64,000 nt of DNA from Janibacter cremeus (lineage in GTDB: Bacteria; Actinomycetota; Actinomycetes; Actinomycetales; Dermatophilaceae). The notes under the pieces were generated by a model. That model saw nothing but the letters and a program-made list of their open reading frames with translations, was not told where the DNA came from and searched no databases. Positions 53,742 to 64,000 of the stretch are shown in pieces. The translations under genes were made by a program, and so were the position numbers. Every line of letters starts with the position of its first letter. The stretch's first letter is position 1. Location of the stretch: contig NZ_CP115184.1 of NCBI RefSeq assembly GCF_029395675.1, forward strand, positions 2,976,001 through 3,040,000. The letters run 5' to 3'.

Positions 53742-54662
53742 TCAGGCTGCTTGGCGCAGTGCCCGCCGGACGAGGTCGAACACCCGCTCGGGACGATCCA
53801 GATCCGCCCAGACGAGGCGCACCACGACGTAGCCTGCAGCGCGCAACCGGTCCTCTCGCGCCTTCTCCTGCTGGAGCGCACGTCGTCCGTCGACCCCGTC
53901 GTACTTGACCATCCCGTCGAACTCCACGACCACGCGATCGCCCACGAGGAAGTCCACCCGTCCGACGAACCCGGCCTCGTCCCGGATGGCAACCTGGCTG
54001 CGGACTTGCAGACCGAAGTCGGTCAGGAGGACCCGCGTGCGGGTCTCGCCGACGGACTCGCACGCGGCGTCGGAGCCCTCCATGACCAGCTCGAGCCGGC
54101 GCCAAGCCCGCGGGCCGAGTGCCAGGTCGTCACCCGCCTGCGCCACGGCGTCGATGGTGACGCTCCCCTCGTGCAGCGCGCGATCAAGGCAGACCAGCCC
54201 CGGGACCACCCCGTGCTCCACGCACACCTGGGCGACCGCGACGGGCACGGGCACGGCGGGCTGGCCATCGACCACGACAGGCGTGATACCGGCGGGCCAG
54301 GGATGGAGCCCGATGCCCGAGCGGAGCCGGCGGCGTGGGGTCGAGCACACGATGTCGACCCTGGCGACAGAACCTCCCCAGATCGGCAGTCCGTGCAGGA
54401 CCGCAGCGCTCATGTGGGAGGCGGCCGCCTCGGGCCTGTCCATGAGCACGGCCCGGGTGCGCAGGACCAGTCGCTGCTCAGGGGTGGCCTCGCGCCAGGC
54501 CGAGCCGGCAGCGAAGAGTCCACGGCGTATACGGACCAGGGCACCCCTGCGTACCAGCCGAGCCAGCGTGAGCTCGTCCACGTCGGCCTCGTCCAGCTGA
54601 CCCGTGGTACAGATCTGGCCGTTGGCGGTCAGCAGGGCCCGGATGCGTGTGTCCACTCCCAC
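53742..54662 (-). CDS. AbiEi-like antitoxin-domain and DUF559 nuclease-fold protein
   Basis: The 306-residue protein joins a winged-helix AbiEi_4-type N-terminus (TTGQLDEADVDELTLARLVRRGALVRIRRGLF, residues about 19-52) to a C-terminal DUF559 domain (about 225-306) with VDFLVGDRVVVEFDGMVKYDG, EKAREDRLRAAGYVVVRLVWADL and a Vsr/PD-(D/E)XK-like D...ExD spacing. Such genes are widespread single copies in actinobacteria; no toxin partner gene is adjacent, so a toxin-antitoxin role should not be assumed. GTG start. Its 213-nt downstream gap to the permease stop contains nothing I recognise. Confidence 0.75.
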   Translation of the reverse strand: MGVDTRIRALLTANGQICTTGQLDEADVDELTLARLVRRGALVRIRRGLFAAGSAWREATPEQRLVLRTRAVLMDRPEAAASHMSAAVLHGLPIWGGSVARVDIVCSTPRRRLRSGIGLHPWPAGITPVVVDGQPAVPVPVAVAQVCVEHGVVPGLVCLDRALHEGSVTIDAVAQAGDDLALGPRAWRRLELVMEGSDAACESVGETRTRVLLTDFGLQVRSQVAIRDEAGFVGRVDFLVGDRVVVEFDGMVKYDGVDGRRALQQEKAREDRLRAAGYVVVRLVWADLDRPERVFDLVRRALRQAA

Positions 54663-54910
54663 ATCGTGGCGCGACTCCCCCTCCCCTCGCTGGCGTCATC
54701 CACAGGCGCGCGGCAGCGATCAGCAGGGTAGAAGGAGCATCCGTGACCGGCGACGCCTGGCGTGACCGGGACATCCGCGGATGCCCTGCCCATGACCCGG
54801 CCGGCGCTGGAGTGCGCGGTCGTCATCGAACAAGGCGGTCCTGCGAGGGGTGCTCGGCCCTGACGTGGCCCGTGGCACGACCCCGGCGGCGCCCACCCCT
54901 TCGCGGAATA
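54663..54910. other. gap between the AbiEi/DUF559 gene and marR
   Basis: I see no convincing gene in the gap before the marR operator. A weak frame with a good AAGGAG and GTG at 54742 would run 65 codons to 54937, through the marR operator, with Cys/Arg-rich residues and no family; I treat it as chance. CATCCGCGGATG (54772-54783) is a perfect 12-bp palindrome. Confidence 0.5.
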
Positions 54911-54938
54911 GTTAGCATACGTAATGAGTTCTGCTAAC
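54911..54938. promoter_or_regulatory. MarR operator in the marR promoter
   Basis: GTTAGCA (54911-54917) and TGCTAAC (54932-54938) form an inverted repeat across TACGTAATGAGTTC, an A+T-rich patch in G+C-rich DNA that should include the -10 box. MarR proteins usually bind such repeats over their own promoter, so autoregulation of marR and the exporter is expected. Confidence 0.75.
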
Positions 54939-54962
54939 GTGATGACGGTCGGAAGGAGCCCG

Positions 54963-55406
54963 TTGACCCAGACCACCCGAACCCTGACCCCCAAGCGGCT
55001 CAGTGCCCTGAGCGAGGACCTGCGCCTGGCGTGCATGCGCATCAGCCGGCGCATCCGCTTCGAGAGCGCCGACGAGATCGCGCCGCACCAGCTGAGCGTG
55101 CTCGCCCGCCTCGAGGACGGACCGTTGACCCCGCGCGAGCTCGCCGACGTCGAGAAGGTCTCCGCCCCGAGCATGACCCGCACCGTCGGCTGCCTGGCGG
55201 ACGACGGCCTCGTGGAGCGCCACGACGACCCGAGTGACGGCCGCCGTGTCCTCGTCGAGCTCACCGCCGCCGGTCGTACCGCCCTCCAGCAGATCCGCCG
55301 GCAGCGCGGTCGCTGGATGTCCGAGCGGGTGCAGGAGCTGACCGCGGACGAGCAGGCCACCCTCGTGGAGGCGACGGAGATCCTGCGGAGGATCGCCGCC
55401 CGATGA
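54963..55406 (+). CDS. MarR-family transcriptional regulator
   Basis: The 147-residue dimeric winged-helix repressor has DLRLACMRISRRIRFESADEI, LSVLARLEDGPLTPRELADVEKVSAPSMTRTV (HTH, about 45-76) and DDGLVERHDDPSDGRRVLVELT (wing, with the DxR pair). I chose the TTG at 54963, which has GGAAGGAG just upstream and leaves the operator outside the coding region; an ATG at 54924 would put the operator inside it. The stop overlaps the downstream MFS ATG by 4 nt, so it most likely controls that exporter. Confidence 0.88.
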   Translation: MTQTTRTLTPKRLSALSEDLRLACMRISRRIRFESADEIAPHQLSVLARLEDGPLTPRELADVEKVSAPSMTRTVGCLADDGLVERHDDPSDGRRVLVELTAAGRTALQQIRRQRGRWMSERVQELTADEQATLVEATEILRRIAAR

Positions 55407-56689
55407 GCCCCACCTTCGCCTCCCTCTCCGTGCGCAACTACCGCGTCTATGCCGCCGGCGGGGTCGTCTCCAACACCGGTACCTGGATGGGGCGCGTCGC
55501 CCAGGACTGGGTCGTGCTCACCCAGCTGACCGACCACTCCGCGACTGCGCTGGGCATCGTCACCGGCCTGCAGTTCCTGCCGATGATGGTCCTCGCGCCG
55601 TGGGCCGGGTCCGTCATCGACCGCGTCCCCAAGCGAGCGCTGCTCATGGTCAGCCAGGCGATGCTCGGCCTCGCCGCACTCGTCGGTGGTGTCCTCGTCG
55701 TCACCGGGAGCGCCCAGCTGTGGCACTTCTACCTCATCGCCCTCGCGACCGGTCTGGCCACCGCCTTCGACAACCCGGCACGCCAGTCCTTCGTCTCCGA
55801 GATGGTCCCGATGGACCGGCTGGCCAACGCCGTGGCGCTCAACAGCGCCTCGTTCAACCTCGGCCGCCTCGCCGGCCCCGGTGTCGCCGGTGTGGTCATC
55901 GCCGCCTTCGGCTCGGGTCCGGCGCTGCTGCTCAACGCGGCGTCCTTCGGTGCGGTGATGGTCGCGTTGAGCCTGATGCGGCCCTCCGAGCTGAGTCCGG
56001 CGCCGCGGGCCACCGGTCGCGGTGGCGTCCGTGACGGACTGCGCTACGTCCGCGGCCGCCCCGACATCCTGCTCGTGCTGCTCCTGGTCTTCGTGCTGGG
56101 CACCTTCGGGCTGAACTTCCAGATCACGATCGCGCTCATGGCCACCGAGGTCTTCGGCCGTGGCGCCCAGGGCTTCGGTCTGCTCGGCACGATCCTGGCC
56201 GTCGGCTCGCTCAGCGCCGCGCTCATCGCCGCCCGGCGCAACCAGCCCCGGCTGCGGGTCCTGCTCGTCTCGCTCACCGGGTTCACCGTGGCCTCCGCCG
56301 CGGCGGCGCTCGCCCCGACCTACTGGACCTTCGCCATCGCGCTCGCCGCGTGCGGGATGACCGCGCTCAGCGCGACGACCACCGCCAACGCGATGGTGCA
56401 GATGCGCAGCGACCCGTCGATGCGCGGGCGCGTCATGGCGCTGTACATGGCGCTCTTCGTCGGCGGGAAGCCGATCGGTGCCCCGATCATCGGTGTCATC
56501 GGTGACGTGCTCGGCCCCCGCTGGACCGTCGGCGTGGGCGCCATCGCGGTGGGGATCACGCTGGCCGCCGTGGCCCGCTGGATGGTCAGGCACGAGAATG
56601 TCCGGGTGAGCTACTCCTCCACCCGGCGCCCGCACCTGCGCGTCACCCGCCCGGCGCCCGAGGCCCCCGCCGAGGTCGCGGCCCGATGA
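55403..56689 (+). CDS. MFS exporter, EntS/DHA3-like
   Basis: The 428-residue permease has about twelve TMs: VRNYRVYAAGGVVSNTGTWMGRVAQDW opens it, and APWAGSVIDRVPKRALLMVSQ carries the loop 2-3 motif of the DHA3/EntS branch. FDNPARQSFVSEMVPMDRLANAVALNS is the family's conserved central helix. These proteins export siderophores or drugs. With a coupled MarR gene ahead and a small membrane peptide gene after it, an inducible efflux system is inferred. Confidence 0.9.
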   Translation: MSPTFASLSVRNYRVYAAGGVVSNTGTWMGRVAQDWVVLTQLTDHSATALGIVTGLQFLPMMVLAPWAGSVIDRVPKRALLMVSQAMLGLAALVGGVLVVTGSAQLWHFYLIALATGLATAFDNPARQSFVSEMVPMDRLANAVALNSASFNLGRLAGPGVAGVVIAAFGSGPALLLNAASFGAVMVALSLMRPSELSPAPRATGRGGVRDGLRYVRGRPDILLVLLLVFVLGTFGLNFQITIALMATEVFGRGAQGFGLLGTILAVGSLSAALIAARRNQPRLRVLLVSLTGFTVASAAAALAPTYWTFAIALAACGMTALSATTTANAMVQMRSDPSMRGRVMALYMALFVGGKPIGAPIIGVIGDVLGPRWTVGVGAIAVGITLAAVARWMVRHENVRVSYSSTRRPHLRVTRPAPEAPAEVAAR

Positions 56690-56769
56690 CTCCGCGCTTC
56701 CGGCGCAACATGACGCTCTTCGTGCTCTTCGCGCTCGTCATCGTCGCGGCCCTCGCCGCCCTGATCTAG
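56686..56769 (+). CDS. 27-residue small membrane protein
   Basis: ATG overlaps the MFS stop by 4 nt (ATGA). The peptide MTPRFRRNMTLFVLFALVIV continues AALAALI and stops with TAG: a basic N-terminus (three Arg by residue 7) and one TM of about 18 residues, the standard make-up of a small single-pass protein with N-in topology. Coupling to an exporter gene suggests a membrane partner, as seen with other pump-associated small proteins; this is inference. The frame is intact and has matching codon use, but its shortness keeps confidence moderate. Confidence 0.6.
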   Translation: MTPRFRRNMTLFVLFALVIVAALAALI

Positions 56770-56787
56770 CCCCTGCCAGCCCACACC

Positions 56788-56873
56788 CGCAGCTGCTTAG
56801 GCTCATGCGAACCCTTGGCTGCAGCTGCTTGGGCTCCTGCGAGCCTTGGCTGCAGCTGCTTGGGCTCCTGCGG
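56788..56873. repeat. three tandem 31-bp interspersed-repeat units
   Basis: Units at 56788-56810, 56820-56842 and 56851-56873 share GCAGCTGCTT(A/G)GGCTC(C/A)TGCG; the second and third are spaced at 31 bp and separated by AGCCTTGGC. They begin 3 nt beyond the serC stop on the minus strand. The same core lies at the 3' ends of two other genes (near 21862 and 43178), making this the largest array seen. Confidence 0.8.
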
Positions 56874-56875
56874 CG

Positions 56876-58871
<1,996 letters not shown>

Positions 58872-58886
58872 GGAAGGATCCTTCGC

Positions 58887-59996
58887 TCAGGCGGTGGGCA
58901 GCCGGTCGTGACCGGCGACGTCGGTGATCGCACGCGGGCCGTGACCGACGTAGTTGCTGCTCGGGCGGATGAGGCGACCGGTGCGCTTCTGCTCCAGCAC
59001 GTGCGCGGACCAGCCGGCGGTGCGGGCGGCGACGAAGAGCGGGGTCATCATGTCCCCGGGGACCTCGGCGAAGTCGAGCAGGACCGCGGCCCAGTAGTCG
59101 ACGTTCGTCTCCATCGTGCGGTTCGGGTAGCGCTCGGCCAGCTCGGCGATGGCGGCCTTCTCCAGCTCGAGGGCGACCTCGTAGCGCGGTGCCCCCAAGC
59201 GCTTGCAGGTGTCGCGCAGGACGGCGGCGCGGGGGTCGTAGGCGCGGTAGACGCGGTGCCCGAAGCCCATGAGGCGCTCCTTGTTGTCCAACGCGTTCTT
59301 CACGTACGTCGTCGCGTCGCCGGTGCGCTCGACCCCCTCGATCATGTGCTGCGCACGCGAGGGGGCGCCGCCGTGCAGCGGGCCGGACATCGCCCCGACC
59401 GCGCCGGAGAGGCAGGCGGCGGCGTCGGCGCCGGTGGAGGCGATGACGCGGGCGGTGAAGGTGGAGGCGTTCATCCCGTGCTCGGCAGCGGAGGTGAAGT
59501 AGGCGTCGATGGCCTCGACGTGCCTGGGATCGGGCTCGCCGCGCCAGCGGATCATGAATCGCTCGACGATGTTCTTGCCCTCGTCGACGCGGGCCTGCGG
59601 GACCATCGGCGTGTCCTGGCCGTGCGCGGACTGGGCGATGAAGGACAGCGCCATGACGGAGGCGCGGGCGAGGTCCTCTCGCACCTGGGCGTCGTCGACG
59701 TCCAGGAGCGGGCGGAAGCCCCACAGCGGTGCGAGCTGGGCGAGCGCCGACTGGACGTCGACGCGGATGTCGCCGCTGTGCACCGGGAGCGGGAAGGGCT
59801 CTGCGGGCGGGAGGCCCGGGTCGAAGGAGTCGTCGACGAGCAGGCCCCAGACCCGCCCGAAGGAGACCTTGCCCACGAGGTCGTTGATGTCGACCCCGCG
59901 GTAGCGCAGGGCTCCACCGGCCTTGTCGGGCTCGGCGATCCGGGACTCGAAGGCGACGACGCCCTCGAGTCCGTGCTTGACATCGGTGTCGGACAT
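58887..59996 (-). CDS. citA: citrate synthase 2
   Basis: The 369-residue enzyme condenses acetyl-CoA and oxaloacetate. LRYRGVDINDLVGKVSFGRV opens the fold; NASTFTARVIASTGADAAACLSGAVGAMSGPLHGGAPS (pieces) includes the first catalytic His, and MGFGHRVYRAYDPRA holds the second His and the Arg. The catalytic Asp lies in NVDYWAAVLLDFAEVP. It is the short dimeric type, matching M. tuberculosis CitA (Rv0889c), which also lies near serC. ATG at 59996 is followed by SDTDVKHGLEGVVAFE. Confidence 0.93.
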   Translation of the reverse strand: MSDTDVKHGLEGVVAFESRIAEPDKAGGALRYRGVDINDLVGKVSFGRVWGLLVDDSFDPGLPPAEPFPLPVHSGDIRVDVQSALAQLAPLWGFRPLLDVDDAQVREDLARASVMALSFIAQSAHGQDTPMVPQARVDEGKNIVERFMIRWRGEPDPRHVEAIDAYFTSAAEHGMNASTFTARVIASTGADAAACLSGAVGAMSGPLHGGAPSRAQHMIEGVERTGDATTYVKNALDNKERLMGFGHRVYRAYDPRAAVLRDTCKRLGAPRYEVALELEKAAIAELAERYPNRTMETNVDYWAAVLLDFAEVPGDMMTPLFVAARTAGWSAHVLEQKRTGRLIRPSSNYVGHGPRAITDVAGHDRLPTA

Positions 59997-60167
59997 GCTT
60001 GTGCCTCCCGGTTGCGCGACTGCAGCGCCCATTGTGCACTCTCCGCGAACTGTGACGTAGGCCCGTGTCCCCGTCGCAACCAGCCGGTAGCATTCCCGGA
60101 GCCGCTCGGAGGTGGCGCGCCGCGATGACCGGCGGGGACGAGAAGAGAGACCACGACAGGAGCGCGG

Positions 60168-62150
60168 GTGGCACGCTCACGCCTCGCACACAGCCCGGCG
60201 CTGGACGGCGTCCGTGGCCTGTTCATGCTGTGCTTCATGGCCTTCCATTTCGGGGCCACGTGGCTCAGCGGCGCCTGGGTGGGGATCAACCTCTTCTTCG
60301 TCCTGTCTGCCTTCCTCATCACCCGGCTGCTCGTCGAGGAGAAGATGCTCCGTGGGGGCATCGACGCGATCGCCTTCTACCGGCGCCGTGCCCGCCGGCT
60401 GCTGCCTGCGCTCTTCCTCGTCCTCGGCTTCGTCGTCGTGTACGCCTTCCTCTGGGCCGACGAGACGGTGCGCAGCAAGATCGGCGGCGACGTGCTGGCC
60501 ACGCTGGGCTACGTCATGAACTGGCGGCTCATCGGCGAGGGCGACCAGTACTTCGGCACCCAGGGGGGCGCCTCCCCCCTTCGCCATGCCTGGACGTTGG
60601 CCATCGAGGAGCAGTTCTACGTCCTCGTCCCCTTCGTGGTCCTCGGACTCCTGGCCCTCGCCCGATCGCGGCGCCTGATCACCCTCGTCCTGCTCGTCGG
60701 GGCGGTGACCAGCGCGGTGTGGACCGCGGTGGTCGGCTTTCACGACGCCGGCGACTACCCCCGCGTCTACTACGGGACCGACACCCGCGCCCAGGCACTC
60801 TTCGTCGGTGCTGCCCTCGGTGTGTGGCTCGCTCCGGGAGCGAACGGTCGGGTCCCCACCGTCTCCCGCCCCGTCGTCGTGGCCTCCGGTGTCGTCGGCG
60901 TCGTCTCCAGCATCGGTGCCTTCTTCGTCGTCGGCCCCTACTCGGCATGGATGTTCAACCTCGGCGGGATGTTCGTCTTCGCGCTGGGCGCGGCGCTGCT
61001 CGTGCTCGCCTGTGCGGACGAGCGCCCCAGCTGGGTGCACACCGTCTTCGGGTGGCGGCCCCTCGCCTACGCGGGGCGTCTGTCCTACGGGCTCTACCTG
61101 TGGCACTGGCCGATCCGGCTGGCCTTCGGGCCGGAGCGCTTCGGGGGCAACGCGGTCATCGCCTTCGTCGTTGACGCCGCCCTCACCGTGGCCGCGGCGC
61201 ACCTGTCGTACCAGTACATCGAGCGGCCGGTCCTGAGGAAGGGGGTGCGTGGGCTCTTCCCGTCCGTGCGGTCCGCGTCGGGCGTCGCCGCGGCGGTGGT
61301 GGCCCCGGTCATCGCGCTCGCCGGCACCGGCTTCGCGGTCGCGCAGAGCGCGCCCGACACCTCGGGGTCGCCGCCGGTCGCCGCCGCCCCGGCCGGCCCG
61401 CCCCCGGAGCTGGTCGAGGGCCAGGCGGGGTACGAGCCGGAGGAGCCGGCCCGCATCGGCGTCTACGGCGACTCCGTCCCCTTCTACCTCGCGGACCGCT
61501 TCCCGGCGGACGCGTTCCCCGGGGTGACCGTGCACAACTACGCCAAGGAGGGGTGCGACCTGCTCTCGGCACCGATGAGCTGGGCGCCGGGCTTCCAGAT
61601 GGGTAACCAGCCCGAGTGCGTCGCGATGAAGGAGGAGTGGCCGCAGCAGTTCGAGCAGGCCGGTGACGAGGTCCTCGTCATCTTCGCCTCCCCGCTGCTG
61701 GCCGTCCCGCACGTCGTCGAGGGCGAGCGGCTGTGGCTCGACGACGAGGCCTACCTCGAGCTGATCACCGACCGCCTCGACACCGTGCGCCGGGAGGCGA
61801 ACGACGCCGGTGCGCAGCAGGTGCAGATCGTCAACGTCCCCTGCCGCAAACCGGTCAAGGAGTCCATCCCCGAGGAGTTCCGCGTCGTCTTCGACTCCAG
61901 CCCGCACGTGGTGCAGGAGTACAAGGACCCGAAGCGGATCAACTCCCTCGTCGCGGAGTGGGCCCGGGGGCACGACGACGTCGCGCTGGTCGACCTCCAC
62001 GGGGCGCTGTGCTCCGACGGCTACCAAGCGAAGATCCAGGGCATCCAGGTCTTCAACGACTTCCTGCACTTCTCGCCCGAGGCGACCCCGATGATCTGGG
62101 ACCACCTCCTCGGCCGGGTCAGCGAGAGCTACGAGCAGGCGGCTCCATGA
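60168..62150 (+). CDS. acyltransferase-3 membrane enzyme with SGNH domain
   Basis: The 660-residue protein has ten to eleven TMs (about 15-385) of the OafA/acyltransferase-3 family: ALDGVRGLFMLCFMAFHFGA with the catalytic His28, FYRRRARRLLPAL, LRHAWTLAIEEQFY and YGTDTRAQALFVGAALG, and a C-terminal extracellular SGNH-like domain (about 425-655) with IGVYGDSVPFYLADRF (Ser in GDS) and LHFSPEATPMIWDHL (His end). It O-acetylates an envelope glycan or lipid. GTG start. It overlaps the next, similar gene by 4 nt. Confidence 0.9.
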   Translation: MARSRLAHSPALDGVRGLFMLCFMAFHFGATWLSGAWVGINLFFVLSAFLITRLLVEEKMLRGGIDAIAFYRRRARRLLPALFLVLGFVVVYAFLWADETVRSKIGGDVLATLGYVMNWRLIGEGDQYFGTQGGASPLRHAWTLAIEEQFYVLVPFVVLGLLALARSRRLITLVLLVGAVTSAVWTAVVGFHDAGDYPRVYYGTDTRAQALFVGAALGVWLAPGANGRVPTVSRPVVVASGVVGVVSSIGAFFVVGPYSAWMFNLGGMFVFALGAALLVLACADERPSWVHTVFGWRPLAYAGRLSYGLYLWHWPIRLAFGPERFGGNAVIAFVVDAALTVAAAHLSYQYIERPVLRKGVRGLFPSVRSASGVAAAVVAPVIALAGTGFAVAQSAPDTSGSPPVAAAPAGPPPELVEGQAGYEPEEPARIGVYGDSVPFYLADRFPADAFPGVTVHNYAKEGCDLLSAPMSWAPGFQMGNQPECVAMKEEWPQQFEQAGDEVLVIFASPLLAVPHVVEGERLWLDDEAYLELITDRLDTVRREANDAGAQQVQIVNVPCRKPVKESIPEEFRVVFDSSPHVVQEYKDPKRINSLVAEWARGHDDVALVDLHGALCSDGYQAKIQGIQVFNDFLHFSPEATPMIWDHLLGRVSESYEQAAP

Positions 62151-64000
62151 GCCTGACCCGCATCACCGGGGGGTTGACCACCTCCGCCGGCACCCAACGG
62201 CTCGCGGCCCTGGACGGGTACCGCGGGCTCTTCGTCGTCCTCGTGCTCCTCTACCACTTCGGCGTCACGGCACTCGTCGGCGGCTGGGTCGGGATCAACC
62301 ACTTCTTCGCCTTCTCCGGGTACCTGATCACCAGACTTCTCATCTCCGAGTTCGCCAAGAACGGCACCATCGACGTACTGCGCTTCTACCGCCGCCGGGC
62401 CGAGCGACTGCTGCCCGCGCTGCTCGTCGCCTGCTCCGCGATCCTCGTCTCGGGGTTCTTCGCGGGGTCGGCCGACCGGCACCGCGACGCGGGTGACGTC
62501 CTCGCGACGGTGTTCTTCGTGCAGAACTGGCGGCTCGTCAGCCAGGAGGACGCGTACTTCGAGCAGGTCGGCGACCCCTCGCCGCTGCGGCACGCGTGGA
62601 CCCTCGGCGTGGAGGAGCAGTTCTACCTCCTCGTGCCGGCACTCGTGGCGCTGATCTTCCTGCTCTTCCGGCGCAGCCGCACCGGCCGATTCGTCGTCGT
62701 GGCCGGGTTGGCGCTGGCCTCGGCCTGGTGGACCGCCCACCTCGCCGGCTCCGGGGTCGACTTCTCCCGCCTCTACTACGGCACCGACACCCGCGCGCAG
62801 GCGCTGCTCGTCGGGGCCGCGATGGCCGTGCTCATCGGACGGGACCACCGGGGACGACTGGGGCGGCGCCCTTCGCTCCCGATGACGCAGGTGATCGGCG
62901 TGCTCGGGTTCGCCATCTCCCTGTCGGCCTTCTTCGTCGTCGGTGCACGCAGCGAGTGGCTCTTCACGAGCGGCGGCATGCTCCTCTTCGCGGTCGGCGC
63001 CGGGATGATGGGGCTGACCGCGACCGACCCGCGCCCGATGCTCATCAACCGCATCGCCGGATGGGCGCCGGCCGCGCTGCTGGGCCAGATGACCTACGGG
63101 CTCTACCTCTACCACTGGCCGATCCACCTCTGGCTCGGCCCGGCGCTCGAGGCGCTGCCGCTCGCGGTCTCGGTCCTCGTCCAGCTCGCCGTGACCGTCG
63201 TCGTCGCGTTCGTCTCCTTCAGGTGGCTCGAGGTGCCGGTGCTCCAGCACGGCTTCGGGGTCCTCCTGCCCGACCGCCTGCGTCGGCGCCCGGCCGGCCG
63301 TCGTGGTCGACGAGCCCGCCGTGGCGGCGTCCCCGTGTGGTCGGTGCCGGTGGCCGCCACGGCCGTCGTCGCGGTCCTCGCCGCGTTCACCGTCACCCGG
63401 CCGGTGAGCACGGCCGACCTCGACGTCCCGCCGCTGGTCGTCTCCGACGGGGAGTTCACCCGCGCCGACCCGCCGGTCGACGTCGCCCTGCTCGGCGACT
63501 CGGTCGGGGTCTCCCTGGCCAAGGGCTGGCGCAGCGAGGACTACCCGGGAGTGACGCTGAGCAACCAGGCCCGGATCGGCTGCGACCTCATCGACGCACC
63601 GCTCATCGCCGACGGGGAGCCGATGGCCGAGTTCGAGGGCTGCGACGAGTGGCGCAGCGGCTGGCCGGCGAAGGTCCAGCAGGCTGGCTCGCAGAGCCTG
63701 CTCGTGCTCCCCGGCGTCCAGTTCATCGGTGACCACGAGGTCGACGGCGAGCTCGTCGAGTCCCGCAGCCCGCAGGCGGCCGAGCTGATCAAGCGCACCC
63801 TCACCGACATCGAGCAGCGGGCGAAGGGGGCCGGGGTGACCGACGTGCAGGTCGCCACGATGCCGTGCCGGCAGGTCGACCCGAACAAGCTCGACCCCGC
63901 CCTGCGGCAGTTCGCCGGCCCGATCTCCGACCCCGCCAACATGGCCTGGGTCAACGAGACCGTCACCGCGTGGGCGAAGGGGGAGGGAGACGGCGCCGAG
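62147..64000 (+). CDS. second acyltransferase-3/SGNH enzyme, cut at window end
   Basis: 618 codons are open to the end of the window. The layout repeats that of the preceding gene: LAALDGYRGLFVVLVLLYHFGVTAL (His near 34), YGTDTRAQALLVGAAMAV, an SGNH part with VALLGDSVGVSLAKGW (near 450) and the CDEWRSGW and GCDLIDAP cysteine-bearing loops. It is clearly a diverged duplicate. The ATG overlaps the first gene's stop (ATGA), so the two are co-translated and probably modify the same or a related surface polymer. Confidence 0.9.
   Translation, partial: MSLTRITGGLTTSAGTQRLAALDGYRGLFVVLVLLYHFGVTALVGGWVGINHFFAFSGYLITRLLISEFAKNGTIDVLRFYRRRAERLLPALLVACSAILVSGFFAGSADRHRDAGDVLATVFFVQNWRLVSQEDAYFEQVGDPSPLRHAWTLGVEEQFYLLVPALVALIFLLFRRSRTGRFVVVAGLALASAWWTAHLAGSGVDFSRLYYGTDTRAQALLVGAAMAVLIGRDHRGRLGRRPSLPMTQVIGVLGFAISLSAFFVVGARSEWLFTSGGMLLFAVGAGMMGLTATDPRPMLINRIAGWAPAALLGQMTYGLYLYHWPIHLWLGPALEALPLAVSVLVQLAVTVVVAFVSFRWLEVPVLQHGFGVLLPDRLRRRPAGRRGRRARRGGVPVWSVPVAATAVVAVLAAFTVTRPVSTADLDVPPLVVSDGEFTRADPPVDVALLGDSVGVSLAKGWRSEDYPGVTLSNQARIGCDLIDAPLIADGEPMAEFEGCDEWRSGWPAKVQQAGSQSLLVLPGVQFIGDHEVDGELVESRSPQAAELIKRTLTDIEQRAKGAGVTDVQVATMPCRQVDPNKLDPALRQFAGPISDPANMAWVNETVTAWAKGEGDGAE

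Noticed and set aside
53742..54662. Toxin-antitoxin pair
   Set aside because: Only the AbiEi-like/DUF559 protein is present; no AbiEii-like nucleotidyltransferase is encoded next to it.
54647..54937. Small gene between the AbiEi/DUF559 and marR genes
   Set aside because: Good AAGGAG before a GTG at 54742, but the product is Arg/Cys-rich, matches nothing known to me and would read through the marR operator.
56788..56873. CRISPR-like array
   Set aside because: Only three units, spacers of 8-9 bp that are themselves near-identical, no cas genes, and the same unit found elsewhere as single copies.

Overview
The window is high-G+C actinobacterial chromosome (strong GC3 bias, many GTG starts, ATGA/GTGA stop-start overlaps). 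Gene content and order fit Micrococcales, most likely an Intrasporangiaceae-type genome such as Janibacter or Knoellia; this placement is inference. Blocks shared with Mycobacterium (gpgS-folP2, a two-component pair next to an HtrA protease, the XPB helicase pair, cspB-DUF3027, serC...citA) support an actinobacterial core genome.

Region 1 (1 to about 11,456) reads as one end of an integrated mobile element. A pSAM2-type control module (Pra activator, GntR/KorSA-like repressor, shared palindromic operators) faces a cargo block: a DUF1152 protein, a complete type I restriction-modification operon (hsdM-hsdS-hsdR), a lower-G+C DUF3800-like gene and an Mrr-type restriction gene broken by one in-frame amber codon. 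Direct repeats and a tRNA 3'-end fragment at 11,281-11,456 look like the attachment-site end. No integrase lies inside the window.

Region 2 (11.8-25.2 kb) is chromosomal: gpgS, folP2 and a LigB-like gene in a tightly coupled operon, an MFS permease, an acyl-CoA dehydrogenase, two lipoproteins (one LytR-CpsA-Psr), a molybdate operon (regulator-modA-modB-modC), an SGNH hydrolase coupled to ung, a PLP decarboxylase and a small secreted protein. Region 3 (25.4-39.4 kb): DUF3263, an acetyltransferase, a CIRCE-controlled groEL, a PhoD-like phosphatase, a MacB-type ABC exporter, a WXG100 protein, a DUF2339 membrane protein with a hairpin over its start codon, and an MprA-MprB-PepD-like regulator/kinase/protease set. 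Region 4 (39.7-43.1 kb) is an ectoine/hydroxyectoine-type ABC transporter, ehuBCDA. Region 5 (43.2-64 kb): XPB helicase and its partner protein on either side of an HMG-CoA lyase, two MFS exporters, an aldose epimerase, cspB-like and DUF3027 genes, a purine permease, an AbiEi/DUF559 protein, a MarR regulator with its exporter and a 27-residue membrane peptide, serC, a lipoprotein, citrate synthase, and two tandem acyltransferase-SGNH genes, the second cut by the window end.

Two sequence patterns cross gene boundaries. The 9-mer CGAAGGGGG (either strand) occurs 34 times by hand count, nearly all outside the element, in coding and non-coding DNA. A separate repeat with core GCAACTGCTTAGGCTCCTGC sits directly at the 3' ends of three unrelated minus-strand genes.
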